In this document: positions 1-11,644 of the stretch, one piece after another
Layout: each line of letters opens with the position of its first letter
Numbering within the stretch: position 1 is the first letter of the stretch
NCBI GenBank assembly: GCA_907163345.1
Contig: CAJQUN010000035.1
Span: 3,159,973-3,223,972 of the forward strand
Reading direction: 5' to 3'
Origin: Haberlea rhodopensis
Taxonomy: Eukaryota > Streptophyta > Magnoliopsida > Lamiales > Gesneriaceae
DNA: 64,000 nucleotides
Notes under the pieces: model-generated
The model's database searches: none
The model's input: only the letters and a program-made list of their open reading frames with translations
What the model was told of the DNA's origin: nothing
Program-made: the position numbers and the translations under genes

Positions 1-17
1 TGTGTGTGTGTGTGTAA

Positions 18-86
<69 letters not shown>
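1..86. repeat. (TG)n(TA)n microsatellite
   Basis: A TG run passes directly into about 28 TA dinucleotides. A related TG/TA tract sits next to the second foldback copy near 5190, and a CA tract at about 1420-1438 closes the first copy on the other side, so the microsatellite is probably the outer edge of the foldback repeat. Confidence 0.95.
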
Positions 87-90
<4 letters not shown>

Positions 91-1440
91 CTGCCATTTG
101 GGGTTTTATAGTTATGATTCATTGATGTCCGTGCTTCTTTGCTCATTTCCAGAATTTACAACCTGAAACTTGCAACGAAGAAGATGACCCAGAGAAAAAT
201 TAATTGGTGCAAGAAAATTATAAAAAATAATTGGTGCACGAAAATTATTAAAAGTAACTTGTGCACGAAAATTGAAAATCAGTAATTGATGCACGAAAAT
301 TAAAATCAATAACTGATGCACTAAACATAAAAAAAAGTATGTGATGCACGAACCGTAATCGCAAGTGGGTGATGCACGAACAATACAATTAAGTAAGTAA
401 TGAACGAACTATTTAATTTCGTGCACCAGTTATAATATTTCGTGCACCAGTTGTTTTTTTTGTCAAATTTTGTACATCAGTTAATTAACACAAAGTTCGT
501 GCACCAGTGTTGTATTTTCATGCATCAGTGTTATATTTTCGTGCATCAATGTTATATTTTCGTGCACCAAGGTTATATTTTCGTGCACCAGTTCTTTTAA
601 AAACTTTCGTGCACAAGTAATTGATGCACGAAAAATGAAAATCATTAACTGATGCACGGATATTGTAAATCAGTAACTGATGCACGAAAATTGAAAATTA
701 GTAACTGATGCACGAAAAATAAAATCAGTAACTAATGCACGAAAATTGAAAATCAGTAATTGATGCACAAAAATTAAAATCAGTAACTGATGCACGAACC
801 ATAAATGCAAGTGGGTGATGCACGAACCATAATTGCAAGTAGGTGATACACGAACCATACAATTAAGTTACTGATGCACGAACCATTTAATTTTGTGCAC
901 CAGTTATTGTATTTCGTGCATCAGTTTTTTTTGTGTGCAAATTTTGTGCATCAGTTAATTAACACAATGTTCATGCACCAGTGTTGTATTTTCATGCATC
1001 GGTGTTATATTTCGTGCACTAGTTACTTTTTATAATTTTTGTACACCAGTAACTTTTTATGATTTTCGTACATCAGTTACTTTTCGTACACTAAGGTTAT
1101 ATTTTCATGCACCAGTTACTTCTTAAAACTTTCGTACACCAGTTAATTTTTATAATTTTCGTGCACCAATTTATTTTTATAATTTTCGTGCACCAATTAG
1201 TTTTTCTCTGGGTCATCTTCTTCGTTGCAATATCTTACTGTCAGACTGTAAATTTTGGAAATGAGCAAACAAGCATGGACACCAACGCATATCTTACTTA
1301 TTCATCAATATGCATCAGTCAAAGCCATGAGAGTTTTTTTAAAAAAAAAAAGACGGTAACGGACTTTCGATGTCTATAATTTAACATTGGTATTAATTTA
1401 TAATTCACATACACACTCAGTATATACACACACACACGAT
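87..1440. repeat. Foldback element built of GTGCACGAA repeats
   Basis: The edges are inverted copies of one another. The left edge (about 105-210) carries a stretch around 'gatgacccagag', and its reverse complement lies at about 1205-1285. Between them are dozens of 24-32 bp units with the core GTGCACGAA or GATGCACGAA. Orientation switches several times: about 200-410 reads tgcacgaa, 415-615 reads ttcgtgca, 620-890 reads tgcacgaa again, and 890-1200 reads ttcgtgca. It is thus two palindromic arrays head to tail. The short ORFs here are repeat translations, not genes. It could be a foldback transposon or a hairpin-forming satellite, and I do not recognise a named family. Confidence 0.8.
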
Positions 1441-3167
1441 GGAATGTGCAGAGTATATCCGAAAATTATATGTGCAGAGTAATCTGAGGTCTTCTTCGAT
1501 TCAAAAAGATTCCAAATGCTACGAACAATTTAGAAGCTTCGATTCAAACATATTTCATGTACATAACATTTTATCAAATAATTTGAAGGGATGAGGCGAC
1601 GAGACGATGAAGAAAATAATGATCTGAGAATCGCCGGATAATTTTAACAGAAAATTTAAGGTGTGGTGCGACAGGATGAGGAAGAAAAGAAATATATGAA
1701 ATTAGGATTATGGTGTTTTCAACATAAGGGTATTTTGGTAATTAAAGAACACATTTTCAAATCAATAGTTAAAAACTTGGACTTATGTGAATATAATTTT
1801 CTCCTAAGTGTATTTTTTGGTAAGAAATTTCTTTTTCCAGACTTCTTTGTAATAAGTTTCTGTAAACAACACATATTTGCAATTTCCCCAATATAATATC
1901 CTCCCAGAAGTGAGGATATATTCATTAATTAGTCATTAAAATAGCCTCGCAAATTGTCGATGGCTTTGACCTCATCTGACAACAATCGTAATTATAATCC
2001 AAATGTCTCGTATTTAAATCCATGTCCCCCACCACAAAGTAGTTGTAGTAATTGCTCAACAAAAATAGCCCCGCAAATTTCCCTAGAAAAGCCCTCAAAG
2101 CATACAAATTTCCAAACTAGTTTTTGATTAAGCTTACATTTATATTGTATTCCAAATTTTTTTAGAAGAATATTCCAATTTCAGGACACGGTTACGTCAT
2201 TTTTTTCTATTTAAATTTTCTGCGTCTGGACAAAAGACATCGACATTCCCAAGCATAATTACGAGTATATTCCTAATTATGCTTAGGAATGTGAATTTCT
2301 TATTCGTAATTTTATTAAAAAAAACTAATCAACGTCATTATCAATCAGGGATTAGAAATATATTATAGTTTACGTATAATCCGCCGAGTAAATTATATAG
2401 ATGTGCATAAGTATTAAAAATAAGTAATGTTCTTAAATAATATTTAAGAAAAATGTTATTGATAGAGAAAATAGTATATATTTGTTTAGTCAATATCATA
2501 CTACAATATTTATTCCAATTATTCAGCTCAACCATGGATGACATTATGAACAATTTAATATTTCTAAAAATGTTAATATAATTAATGAATTTCAACTCAA
2601 AGATATAAATTAATTAAAAGAAAATTTCATATAACTTAGCCCAAACTCCAGATTTATTATAGTTATTTTACTATTATTATGTCAATATAACATCATATAG
2701 TTTTAGGGTGTGTTTGTAAATGTTTATTCAAAATATTTTTATTTTGTTTTCGCTCAAAATTGAAAAAAAGTTGATTTTAAATAATAGTATTGGGTGCGCT
2801 ATTAAAATAAAGAAACATATTAACGAAATTTCCGCAACACAAGTCAAAGTAGTGATAAACATCTTATGACCATTATCTAATTATTTTTAGAAAAACAATA
2901 ACAAAAACAATGAAATACAACACTCAAAATCTGTTTTTTCAGATAAAATGTTTTGAAAAAAAATAGCACACACTTACTTAATCACGAACTATTAGTTCGT
3001 CCAAATAATTACAAGAAACTGTCCTAAAAAGGATTTATATTTTCTTGATTTACGTGAAATATATTATTTACTAACTGAATAATTATACATGAAACTGAAA
3101 CCTAATCGAAAAGGAGCAACTAATTAAATACATAACAGTAAAAATTGATAGCGACCAAATGCACAAA
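1441..3167. other. AT-rich intergenic DNA, no gene seen
   Basis: The stretch contains only short ORFs with no recognisable domain. It is A/T-rich with scattered poly-A and poly-T. The 3' flank of the minus-strand gene that stops at 3168 lies at its right end. Confidence 0.7.
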
Positions 3168-3509
3168 TCACGGAGCGGATCTATCGGAGAAGTCGGAAGC
3201 TAGCCTGGAAGCAATGGCGGAGTGATACATGATATCATGAAACGACGACGTGGCGCTCGTCATCCTCCGAAGCTGCTTCGCCTTCTCCTCCGTGAAAGAG
3301 CCGGGTTCAAATTTGACCAAAGGCTGTTTTAGATCCGGTTCCGCCTCCTTCTTGGAGCTATTGATGTAATCCGGGTCGGAAGAAAAGCCGAAGATTGGAG
3401 ACCACCACTTTGGCGATGTGCTCTTCTTTGTTTCGAGTTTCCGATCATCGTCCGGGTTAAAGGAAGCCGTGGCAATCACAGCCCGGAAAGTTAGCATGCC
3501 GGTCGCCAT
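3168..3509 (-). CDS. Conserved small plant protein of unknown function (113 aa)
   Basis: This single-exon minus-strand gene encodes 113 aa. The chosen start is the ATG at 3509 (context aaaATGgc), giving a protein that begins MATGMLTF. A longer reading from 3599 is unlikely, because a TATA box at 3615-3621 puts the transcript start near 3585-3590, downstream of that codon. The N-terminal 20-30 residues are hydrophobic and hydroxylated and could be an organelle-targeting segment, which is inferred. The middle holds a tryptophan motif, KWWSPIFGFSSDPDY. The C-terminal half holds FTEEKAKQLRRMT followed by SSFHDIMYHSAIASRLASDF. From memory, this combination occurs in a small family of uncharacterised angiosperm proteins of about 110-120 aa. 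No enzyme domain or membrane segment is evident. Codon use and GC are clearly higher than in the surrounding DNA, which supports a real gene. Confidence 0.75.
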   Translation of the reverse strand: MATGMLTFRAVIATASFNPDDDRKLETKKSTSPKWWSPIFGFSSDPDYINSSKKEAEPDLKQPLVKFEPGSFTEEKAKQLRRMTSATSSFHDIMYHSAIASRLASDFSDRSAP

Positions 3510-3614
3510 TTTGTGGGATTTCAGTTGTGTAAACGATATTATTTGCAGAAAGGGTTTGTAATTGGGGATTTTGATGCTTTGAAGAATTGTTGGGTTCAAG
3601 GAGGAGAAAGGTCC

Positions 3615-3621
3615 TTATATA
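3615..3621 (-). promoter_or_regulatory. TATA box of the 113-aa protein gene
   Basis: The minus strand reads TATATAA followed by GG, 106 bp upstream of the ATG at 3509. The expected start of transcription, about 30 bp downstream, leaves a 5' UTR of roughly 80 nt. Confidence 0.65.
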
Positions 3622-3674
3622 ACAAAAATGTGTTCAACTGAAAAGGAGGAAGGATGAAAGTTAGCAGTTTAGCA

Positions 3675-4391
3675 CATTGTTTTCAAAATTCGACTCGACA
3701 TGAAACCGATGTTCTTATTGATCACAGATTCAATCAGTTCGAAAAACACTTGTTCAACCAGTGATGATGTCAGCATTATATAATATCTATTTTATGTTTT
3801 GTGAAATATATATATCTATGTATTTATTATAGTTTCAAGCTCTTCATAAAAAAAATTTGTCATTACACCAACATTACATGTCAAACTTGAAAAATCGGAT
3901 CAAACCAAATGTTCAGCATAAAAATAATAATAAAACATCTAAAAAACAACAAGCAATACGCAAAAAGAATAATATACCAAAATCATAAGAAAAAATTTAA
4001 AAAATTATGAAATGATACACGTACTTTATAATTTACGAGAAACTAAACATATTTATATATAATATACAAGATAAATTTATGAAATTAAATGGATTTTTTG
4101 ATATATACATAAAATATTATTTTGTAATTATTTCAATAACAATAAAGTATATATAACATATTTTTTTTCTAAAAATTTGATTTATAATTTTAATAAAAAT
4201 TTAAAAAAATTAAAATTTTTTAAAAGAAAGAAAAATGAAGAAACGACTGGTTCAACCGGTCGACTGGTTCAATCAGGTTCCCAATGATTTTTTAGCAGTA
4301 TGGTTTTATATGGTCAATTGGACCGGATCAATCATTGATTACCGGTTAAACCTGTTGAACCTGTCTATTCGGTCTGATTTTCAAAACACTG
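3675..4391. mobile_element. hAT-type MITE or relic, 717 bp
   Basis: The ends are inverted: the left end starts cattgttttcaaaat and the right end, read in reverse complement, starts cagtgttttgaaaatc. The flanking 8-bp sequences are gtttagca (3667-3674) and gtttatca (4392-4399), matching at 7 of 8 positions, as expected of an old hAT insertion. The interior is AT-rich and has no transposase. Clusters of ACTGGTTCAA and ACCGGTT lie near the right end. Confidence 0.55.
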
Positions 4392-4399
4392 GTTTATCA

Positions 4400-5183
4400 C
4401 TGCCATTTTGATTTCGCTTTCAATCATATAGCAAAATTATATTTAATTTATGCGCATGTAATAGTTATATACATTATTAAATGAATGTATTATTATTTTT
4501 TTTTTTACAACGAGATATGATCTTAGATTTCTCTTAAATGTATATTTATTCAAAATCAAAGCTGATTAATAAATTGTTATTTTGACTTATGATTGGATGT
4601 TCTAAATTCTTTAAGCATTTAAAAGATCAAAAAAGGTTTTGAAAACTCTTGACCTGAGGGGCAAAGTGAGAATTGCAAAGAAATTAATCCCTTTTAATGA
4701 GAAATACTTGTATATCTTCGGTATGTAATCACTTATACACCAATACAACTTTACAAAGAATATTTTTAAATAAAAATATATAACTAAATTACGAACCATT
4801 TTAATGCTCAAGGTGTTGGCTCTTTTCTCTTTCAAATTTTTTTTTTCAGTCTTATATAATTGATAATTAAGAAGGGAAAATTACAAGGAGGTCCGAAGTG
4901 AAAAAACATATTGTAAATAAATTTGGGAAAAAAATATTTGCACAAAAATATAGGGAGGTGAAAACTTTATTCACATAAGTACATTTTTTGAACTTTTATT
5001 TTATTTAAGTATTTTTTGCTTATTAAAATACCACTAATTTAATCTCTAACCTAATTAGGATTCCAAACCAATGAATATCTCACATCACTCTCTTTACTCT
5101 CCACCTCCACCATTTCAACCGTTTCACCGGCCTGACGCCGACGCCTTCACAAGCCACCGTCGTCTTCACCAGCCGCACAACAT
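4400..5183. other. AT-rich intergenic DNA, no gene seen
   Basis: Only short ORFs without recognisable domains are present. A proline- and histidine-coding run near 5071-5180 is low-complexity C-rich sequence and not a convincing exon. Confidence 0.6.
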
Positions 5184-5800
5184 AAATGTGTGTGTATATG
5201 CATGTGTGTGTGTATATATGCATTATGTTTGTTGTTTTTTGAGGTTTTATAGTTGTGATTCATTGGTGTCCGCACTTGTTTTGCTCATTTCCAAAATTTA
5301 CAGCCTGACAACAAGATATTGCAATGAAGAAGATGACCCAGAAAAAATAATTAGTGCACGAAAATTATAAAAAGTAACTGGTGCACGAAAATATAACATT
5401 GGTGCACGAAAATATAGCAATGATGCATGAAAATACAACACTGGTGCACGAATTTTGTGTTAATTAACTGATGCACAAAATTTCCAAAAAAGCAACTGGT
5501 GAACGAAATATAATAACTGGTAAACGAAATTAAATGGTTTGTGCATCACTTGCTTAATTATATGGTTCGTGCATCACCTACTTGTGCTTATGGTTAATGC
5601 ATCACCCACTTGCGATTATGGTTCGTTCATCGCATACTTTTTTGTTATGTTTCATGCATCAATTACTGATTGTAATTTTCCTACATCATTTACAGATTTT
5701 CAATTTTCGTGCATCAGTTAATGATTTTAATTTTTGTATACCAGTTACTGATTTTCATTTTTCGTGCATCACTTACTGATTTGAAATTTTAACAAAATCG
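5184..5800. repeat. Second, shorter GTGCACGAA foldback copy
   Basis: TG/TA repeats at about 5190-5220 lead into a left edge homologous to about 95-210 of the first copy, with the same 'ttatagtt.tgattcattg' and 'gaagatgaccca' landmarks. Units of gtgcacgaaa run to about 5530, then reverse to ttcgtgcatca until about 5775. There is only one orientation switch, and the matching right edge is missing, so this copy is a single palindrome and truncated. Confidence 0.75.
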
Positions 5801-6059
5801 CGAACACACACTGAAGGTGCCAAAACATGCATAGTACCACTGCACAGAAAATTATTCCGTTCGTCACAGTCCGACCTCCGTTCAACGAGCCCAATATAAG
5901 AAAATCTTATTGCCATCGTGAGTCATCGTGGAATCACCGGAATTTGATCGGGAAGGGGCGAAGTCGCATGACCTAGGTTTTCAGCTCTTGGGTTCGATTT
6001 CTTTGATTCATCCATGAATTGGTCCGAACCCATACACTGGTTAGCTTCCCCTCACTATG

Positions 6060-7452
6060 TGTCACGCCCCGAGACCCGAGCGCATGACAACGACGTTGAT
6101 TCCAAAAATTAATTCAAAATCAACAAGCCTCGTAATACAGATCTATTATGAAACGACTTTATTTATTTCATTAAAAATAGTAATCGTCTTTAAAACTGGA
6201 CATCAACTTGAATAAGTTGTTCATAAAGCACCTTAGATCTAAACAGAGTCGCGGAAGCGTAATTGAAAGAATACAATTCTTGGAGTCTCCTCGGTGTATC
6301 GCCACCTTAAAAGTGATATTGTCCTCCTTCATCGAACTCTTCCTTGCTCTTATCTGGGGAGGGGAGGTAAGGGTGAGTGTTTGAGAAAACACTCAGCAAA
6401 TAGGGTCCAGTTGAACATGATAAAACATACGTATAAAGCTTTTCAAATAACTTTTTATCAAATACATAGTAAATCGATACACTCATAACTGCTCACACTA
6501 GAGCCTTATCACATAAACACATAATCACATAATCGCTTTTTGGGATCAAGATGTAGCTCCGGTGTGCATATCACTTTGCTCTTAATGATCAAGAGGTCGC
6601 TCCCATGCATGTGGCACGCCCACATCATGTAGCACTTTGCCCCGCCGAATCAAGTGGTGGCTCATACACAGGTAGCACTTTGCCCCGCAAAGCCTTTGAC
6701 TTTCGATGCGCATTTCTCATAAACTTTCATAATATGATCTTAAAATACATTTTCGTGTTCAACTGAAATTTGAACACAGCTAGAGTTTCAGAAACGAAAT
6801 GATATTTGTAGCAAAAACTCACTTATCGGATATAGAAGTGTGGTATAATTGATCCTTGGTTGAAAGATAGTACAAAAGCTATCTTCCTTTGCCTTGAAGT
6901 GTTCAACAATCTTGTGCATGAGATGGTGTGTATTTTCAAAAATTGCTAAGTGTAGAATAGATTTTCTTGGCATGGTGTATGTGATTTTAATGTGAGGAGG
7001 GATTGTCCAATGTAAATCCACCAATTTGGCTCATTATGGCCAGATTTTAGTGAAATGATGGGTGGATGATGTTAATGTGATTGGGAGGCAATTAAGTGAG
7101 GTGGATTGATGGGCATGAGTTGGGGTCATTTACTTTGATCCCACATCTTGGCTATTTAGTGTCATGATTTGGCAAGGCAATAAATGTAAATATGTCTTTT
7201 GGTAGGATAAGCTTTTCTTTGGTATGGTATAATATGTTTATAATGTAGGAGGAATTCCTTTCATTTCCAAAACTTTGCCATGTAATGAAACGATTTGAGC
7301 AAGACATTAAATTGGATTCAATTGGATTGAATGGTGGCAAGAATTTTGGAAATACAATTGAAAGGCTTTGAATGACATGATTTTAGCAAGACAATGAATG
7401 TCTCTCATGATTGGGAAAGGCACTAGAATAGGCAAAATTTGGGGTCATCACA
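6060..7452 (-). repeat. 3' LTR of the LARD-like element (full length)
   Basis: This 1393-bp repeat runs TGTCACGCC to CATCACA. It aligns with 11645-12304 at both ends but contains about 750 bp missing from that copy. It includes short degenerate repeats around 6540-6700 of the type gatcaagaggtggctc followed by tttgccccg. Confidence 0.7.
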
Positions 7453-7605
7453 CCCCACCCTTCATATTGAAAGTTTCGTCCTCGAAACTTGAGTCAACTT
7501 GATCTAAAAAGATATAGATATTTGTCTCGCGTCTTTCCTTCAGTTCCCAAGAGACCACTTTCTCCATATGGTTTGACATTTGGACTTGACGTATGAAATG
7601 GTCTT

Positions 7606-7842
7606 TCATCTCAGTACTTGATCATTTGAGTCCACGTTCCAGATCGAAATTTCTTCGTACTTTAAAGTATCATTCATGTTTGTTTCGACTACTAGATATT
7701 CTGCTTCGAGTACATGGTTCGAGTTTGGTAATGTGATACGTGTTCGGGATGGGCTTGGAGCGAACACTATTTGGATTCTGTTGGGATCGTCGGTGTTGAA
7801 AGTTACTCGCCTATGGGAAAGCATTTGCTCTAAATCTTGCAT
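7606..7842 (-). CDS. Short ORF in the LARD-like interior, unknown
   Basis: This 78-aa ORF lies just inside the 3' end of the element. It has an N-terminal Met-Gln-Asp-Leu-Glu segment and no domain I can recognise. It may be a relic of the internal domain and may not be translated. The DNA on either side (7843-9600) is AT-rich with stop codons in all frames. Confidence 0.2.
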   Translation of the reverse strand: MQDLEQMLSHRRVTFNTDDPNRIQIVFAPSPSRTRITLPNSNHVLEAEYLVVETNMNDTLKYEEISIWNVDSNDQVLR

Positions 7843-9080
7843 TGAAGTATGAGGCTCACACTCGTAGCATATCCTCGAGGGTCTGATTCACTCTTCTGGT
7901 CTGACCATCGGTTTGTGGGTAATATAAGATACTAAGAGTCACCTGAGTACTTATCGGTTATAGAAAGCTCTCTCAAGTCATGATACAAATCGTGGGTCTC
8001 TATTAAAAGTTGACGAGACTGGCTTCCTACATTCGTTGGTTTATGATTTCGACCGAGCTCTTACCTAATCGAACCAACAACCATATTTACAAGTATTGCT
8101 TATATTGTGCCTCGTCACACACTCTAATGGAGTTATCTCAACTTTAAGAAAACTAATGAATATGTTTTTAGTTTAGTGAGTTTTCTTTGTCAAACTGATC
8201 AATGATAAGAGTAAAGCCTCTTATAAAAGATTGTTCAATACAATCCAAAAATTTCTCCAGGGATGTAAAGTGAATTAAATGATCAACTTTTGTGAACTGA
8301 ACCGATCAAAACGGATTGAATACTATAAGAATTTTCAAGGATGATATACATCATTTTTGGATAACATCACATGAAAGAGAATGAAGGATAATTCCAAGAA
8401 AATGAGAAAGAAGAAAAAGTTTGTAGTCTTGTTCATCAACTCAAAATAAGTTTTGCATGATGATAGTCGAAAAATAATTTTTGATATGAAGAAGATCAAT
8501 GTCATATCAAACTCAAGCAATCATAGAGTCTAAAAAATGAATAAATAAACAATTGAGCTATCTAACTTTGATGAGGAACGATAACCACATTAACCAAAGA
8601 ATAATTGGGTAATTATGAAACAAAAACTTACTATGAAGATCAGAAGTACTAGAAATGATTGAACGATTGTTTCACAAGTAAAATATGTTTCAAACGAATC
8701 CCGACTTTTTAAAGTAGATGATGATATAGAATAATTCCAAGATGAATCAATAGTTGAGTAAGTATTTCAGCAAATGAGGCTATTTCAGAATCGACGAAAG
8801 AAATTTCAAAGTACATATAATAGGTCAAATAATTCTTCTAATGAAATAGTATGGTCTTATATAGCTTTGCCAAATGAAATGAGTTCAAAAAGGATATCAG
8901 TAGCAAATTTGAAATAAGACATTATTTCATTGATCGAAAAGAATTTTTATCGAATTTTGAAATGTAGGAAATAGATTTCTAATACCCTAAAATTTTGATG
9001 GACTTATCTATTATATCTTGTTTCAGTCAAATGATCATATCAACTTGTACCCAAATTGTAATCATTTATACTCAAAGTCT

Positions 9081-9082
<2 letters not shown>

Positions 9083-9112
<30 letters not shown>
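9083..9112. repeat. (AT)n microsatellite
   Basis: An uninterrupted AT dinucleotide run lies inside the LARD-like element. Confidence 0.9.
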
Positions 9113-9114
<2 letters not shown>

Positions 9115-9613
9115 TAAACTATGTGTCCCAAAAGTATAACATGACTTTAATTAAGTTCTAAGGATCTCAATAAGAATAATGAGGACATGTCATCGACTAT
9201 TCGAGCTAGCCCGAGAGTATACTCGAATGAAGTTTCTTGGAATTTGGTGAAAAATTTCAAAACAATTTCCATCGATGAATCTAATAAAATATGAACTCGA
9301 ATTTATTGAGTGATTTGAGAATTAAAATTCTCGAAGTTAGTCCAAGAATAAAAATTCAAGGAATTGGGCGTAAATATTGGAAGCAAGTGATTTGAGTTCA
9401 TCGCGACTTACAAAATATTAGTAGCAAGGTTTAAAATTGTTGCGTAGGAGCGTAACCAAAGAATAACACAATTCGAGATACATTCGGAGAGTAAATTAAA
9501 ATTTTATTATTAAACTGAGAGGTTCATAAATAAATCCTAAACAACGGAAATCATCACTAGAATACCAAAAGATATATTGCTTATTATCCTTATGACATTG
9601 CATACTAGAAAAA

Positions 9614-9814
9614 CTAGTCTATTACTTCTCCGTCTCCAAAATCCCCTTCAACTTTTTCAAGTACCATAGGATTTTCCTCTTCCATCAGGAAATTGATCAC
9701 AGACTGCTTGTAGGCGACTTCCTGTGCCAAGTCATTTTTCTCATTCACGAGTACTTGGATTCGAGTCCACGTGTTCTCCCGATACTCATTGAACTCCTGC
9801 TCGAAGTGTTCCAA
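9614..9814 (-). CDS. 66-aa acidic helical ORF of the LARD-like element
   Basis: The ORF begins MEHFEQEFNEYRENTWTRIQ and ends with an acidic tail (GDFGDGEVID). Heptad-like Leu/Val spacing between residues 15 and 45 suggests a coiled coil. It is the most protein-like stretch of this element's interior, but no retroviral enzyme or zinc knuckle is present. It could be the C-terminal remnant of a gag-like or accessory protein, and upstream codons in the same region (9815-9980) are broken. Function is unknown. Confidence 0.3.
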   Translation of the reverse strand: MEHFEQEFNEYRENTWTRIQVLVNEKNDLAQEVAYKQSVINFLMEEENPMVLEKVEGDFGDGEVID

Positions 9815-10369
9815 CTGTTGTCACTTGTTATCGTGGACTTTCACAAGTGTTATGTTGTCCTCGATTGCTTTTGTAAGTCACTCTTCGGCACGATGATGGT
9901 GGTAGGTCATCTTCTGGGCCTTATAACGAAAGTGATTGATTATTTACAAAAACTCGGTCTTGTTTGAGCGTGAGTCGTATTGGAAACTATGTTACGGTGT
10001 TGGAATCGAAGGATGTGATTTCGTGGGTTAGAGTTCCTTGAGGAGAAAATTCAATCCGCAATTGGTTACCTTTCGGTTGCTGAAATTCGAAATTAAGGAT
10101 TTTTTTTTTCAATTTGTTTTGAGGATCACTAAAAATTTGCTTTGGAAGTGAAAATTTTCAATGGTATCAACTTTGGGATTGAAGGGTTTATGGTAGTCGT
10201 GAAGGCTTGTTTAATTCGACGATCAATGTCCGATGGCGTTGGATTCAGAAAGACGACAAAAGGTTGGTGCTCGAGTTTTAGGCTTAGGGTGGCGGTGATG
10301 GTGGTCAGTCCATCGTTCGGTGAGGGACGGCGGCGGCGTAGCAACGGCGACGGCAGAAGCTTAGGTTTA

Positions 10370-11467
10370 TGTTAGGATTGAATATGAGTGTTTAGAGGGG
10401 GGTGGATAAACATTCTACTAAATTTTATCTTTTTGGATTTTCCTGGATTGATTTCACTTGGGTTAGCAAATAAAACATATTTCTTAATCAGATTAGAGTT
10501 AGCAAATGAAACCTATTTCTTAATCAATGCTAATCTGGACAGACCACTGATAGTGTGAGGGCGGAATCGGCCTGTTCTTGGTTAGCAAGACCGGTCTGAT
10601 AGCTTTGAAACACGAAGTAGTGCGATATGTAAATGGACAGGATGTGTTTCTGGAAGTTCGAAGGCAATTCCTTCTACATCTCCCATTCTTCCAATTAAGG
10701 AATGATTCACTAGAAGTCTTTGAGTAACAATCCCGTTATGCAACCACGATTCAGCTGGATTTACCCCACTACCGGACTGAAACTCCTAGTCTCTCAATCT
10801 GTTCAGATACAATCCGTTTGACAGTTACAATGAACTCACTCTTCTATCTTAGAACAAATACAATTGATATAGTGAATTACTCTGAGCACAAATGATCCTT
10901 AAACGATCAAATAAAACAATAAGATGTGCTATCAACTTTGAGCAGATCGACAGGATGAAGTCTTTCGATGATAGTGTTCTACTCGAATGAATGCTCAATA
11001 AATGATTGATTGTTGATTTCGTATGCATGTTGTATCTCTTGTGTCGTGAGTATATATTCTAGAGCATTTAAGTTGCACCTTTATATAGACATTTTTGCCA
11101 ACGACAATATTTCTTTTTGCGTGCAACTCTTTACTTTAGTCAACCTCTGACAGACTGCAGTCTTCTATTTTAGACTCTTTCCCTTCTGGTCTGTTCTTTC
11201 GGCGCTTGTCAGATAAGATGTGCTTTGTCTATGTATCATTTAAGGTAACTCCAGTCTTTGGTCTATTTCAGCATTAAATGCAACATTAAATGCTTCAATA
11301 AATAGCCATTGATTATTCGGATTGATTAACGAAGTTTGCTAACTTAGTCTGAATTGATCTTTCTGAAATAAGCTCTGATCTGCATTGATCTGCATCGATC
11401 TGCTCTGTACCGATCTGGTTGACATCGATCTGGTCTGTTTTGTCATCTTTAAAATCCGAAACCAACA
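10370..11467 (-). mobile_element. Solo Copia LTR, same family as the 15-34 kb element
   Basis: The reverse complement of this 1098-bp stretch matches the LTRs at 15084-16272 and 33350-34531, including the TGTTGGTTTCGGATTTTAAA start, the CGAAGGTGG/GAAGTTC block and the C-rich end before TCCTAACA. It is flanked by a perfect 5-bp duplication, GTTTA (10365-10369 and 11468-11472). That is the signature of a Copia insertion reduced to one LTR by recombination. It lies inside the leader of the LARD-like element and is therefore younger than it. Confidence 0.88.
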
Positions 11468-11626
11468 GTTTACATTTACATTTTTTCTTTGATTTTTTTT
11501 TTCAGATTGTAATTCATGATTCCCAATTTGTTTTTTATCCACTCAGTTGGTCTATTTTACCCGAGATTCATAATCTGGTAATTTATCAACCAGAATCTTT
11601 CATAGCGGGATTATGAAACCTGGTTT

Positions 11627-11638
11627 GCTCTGAGACCA
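11627..11638 (-). promoter_or_regulatory. Degraded primer binding site of the LARD-like element
   Basis: The minus strand reads TGGTCTCAGAGC, one base from the TGGTATCAGAGC complementary to the 3' end of initiator-Met tRNA. It lies 6 bp inside the 5' LTR. Confidence 0.65.
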
Positions 11639-11644
11639 CTAAAA

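Noticed and set aside
1107..1379. ORFs rich in His-Gln-Leu across the foldback arrays
   Set aside because: They are translations of the TTCGTGCACCAG repeat in whichever frame is open, without independent coding signs.
2706..2975. Possible Tourist-like MITE (gggtgtgtttgtaaatg start)
   Set aside because: No convincing matching inverted end or TTA flank could be placed.
10142..10375. Overlapping ORFs on both strands next to the solo LTR
   Set aside because: The plus-strand one is opposite to the element's sense; the minus-strand one may be part of the element leader but shows no gag features.
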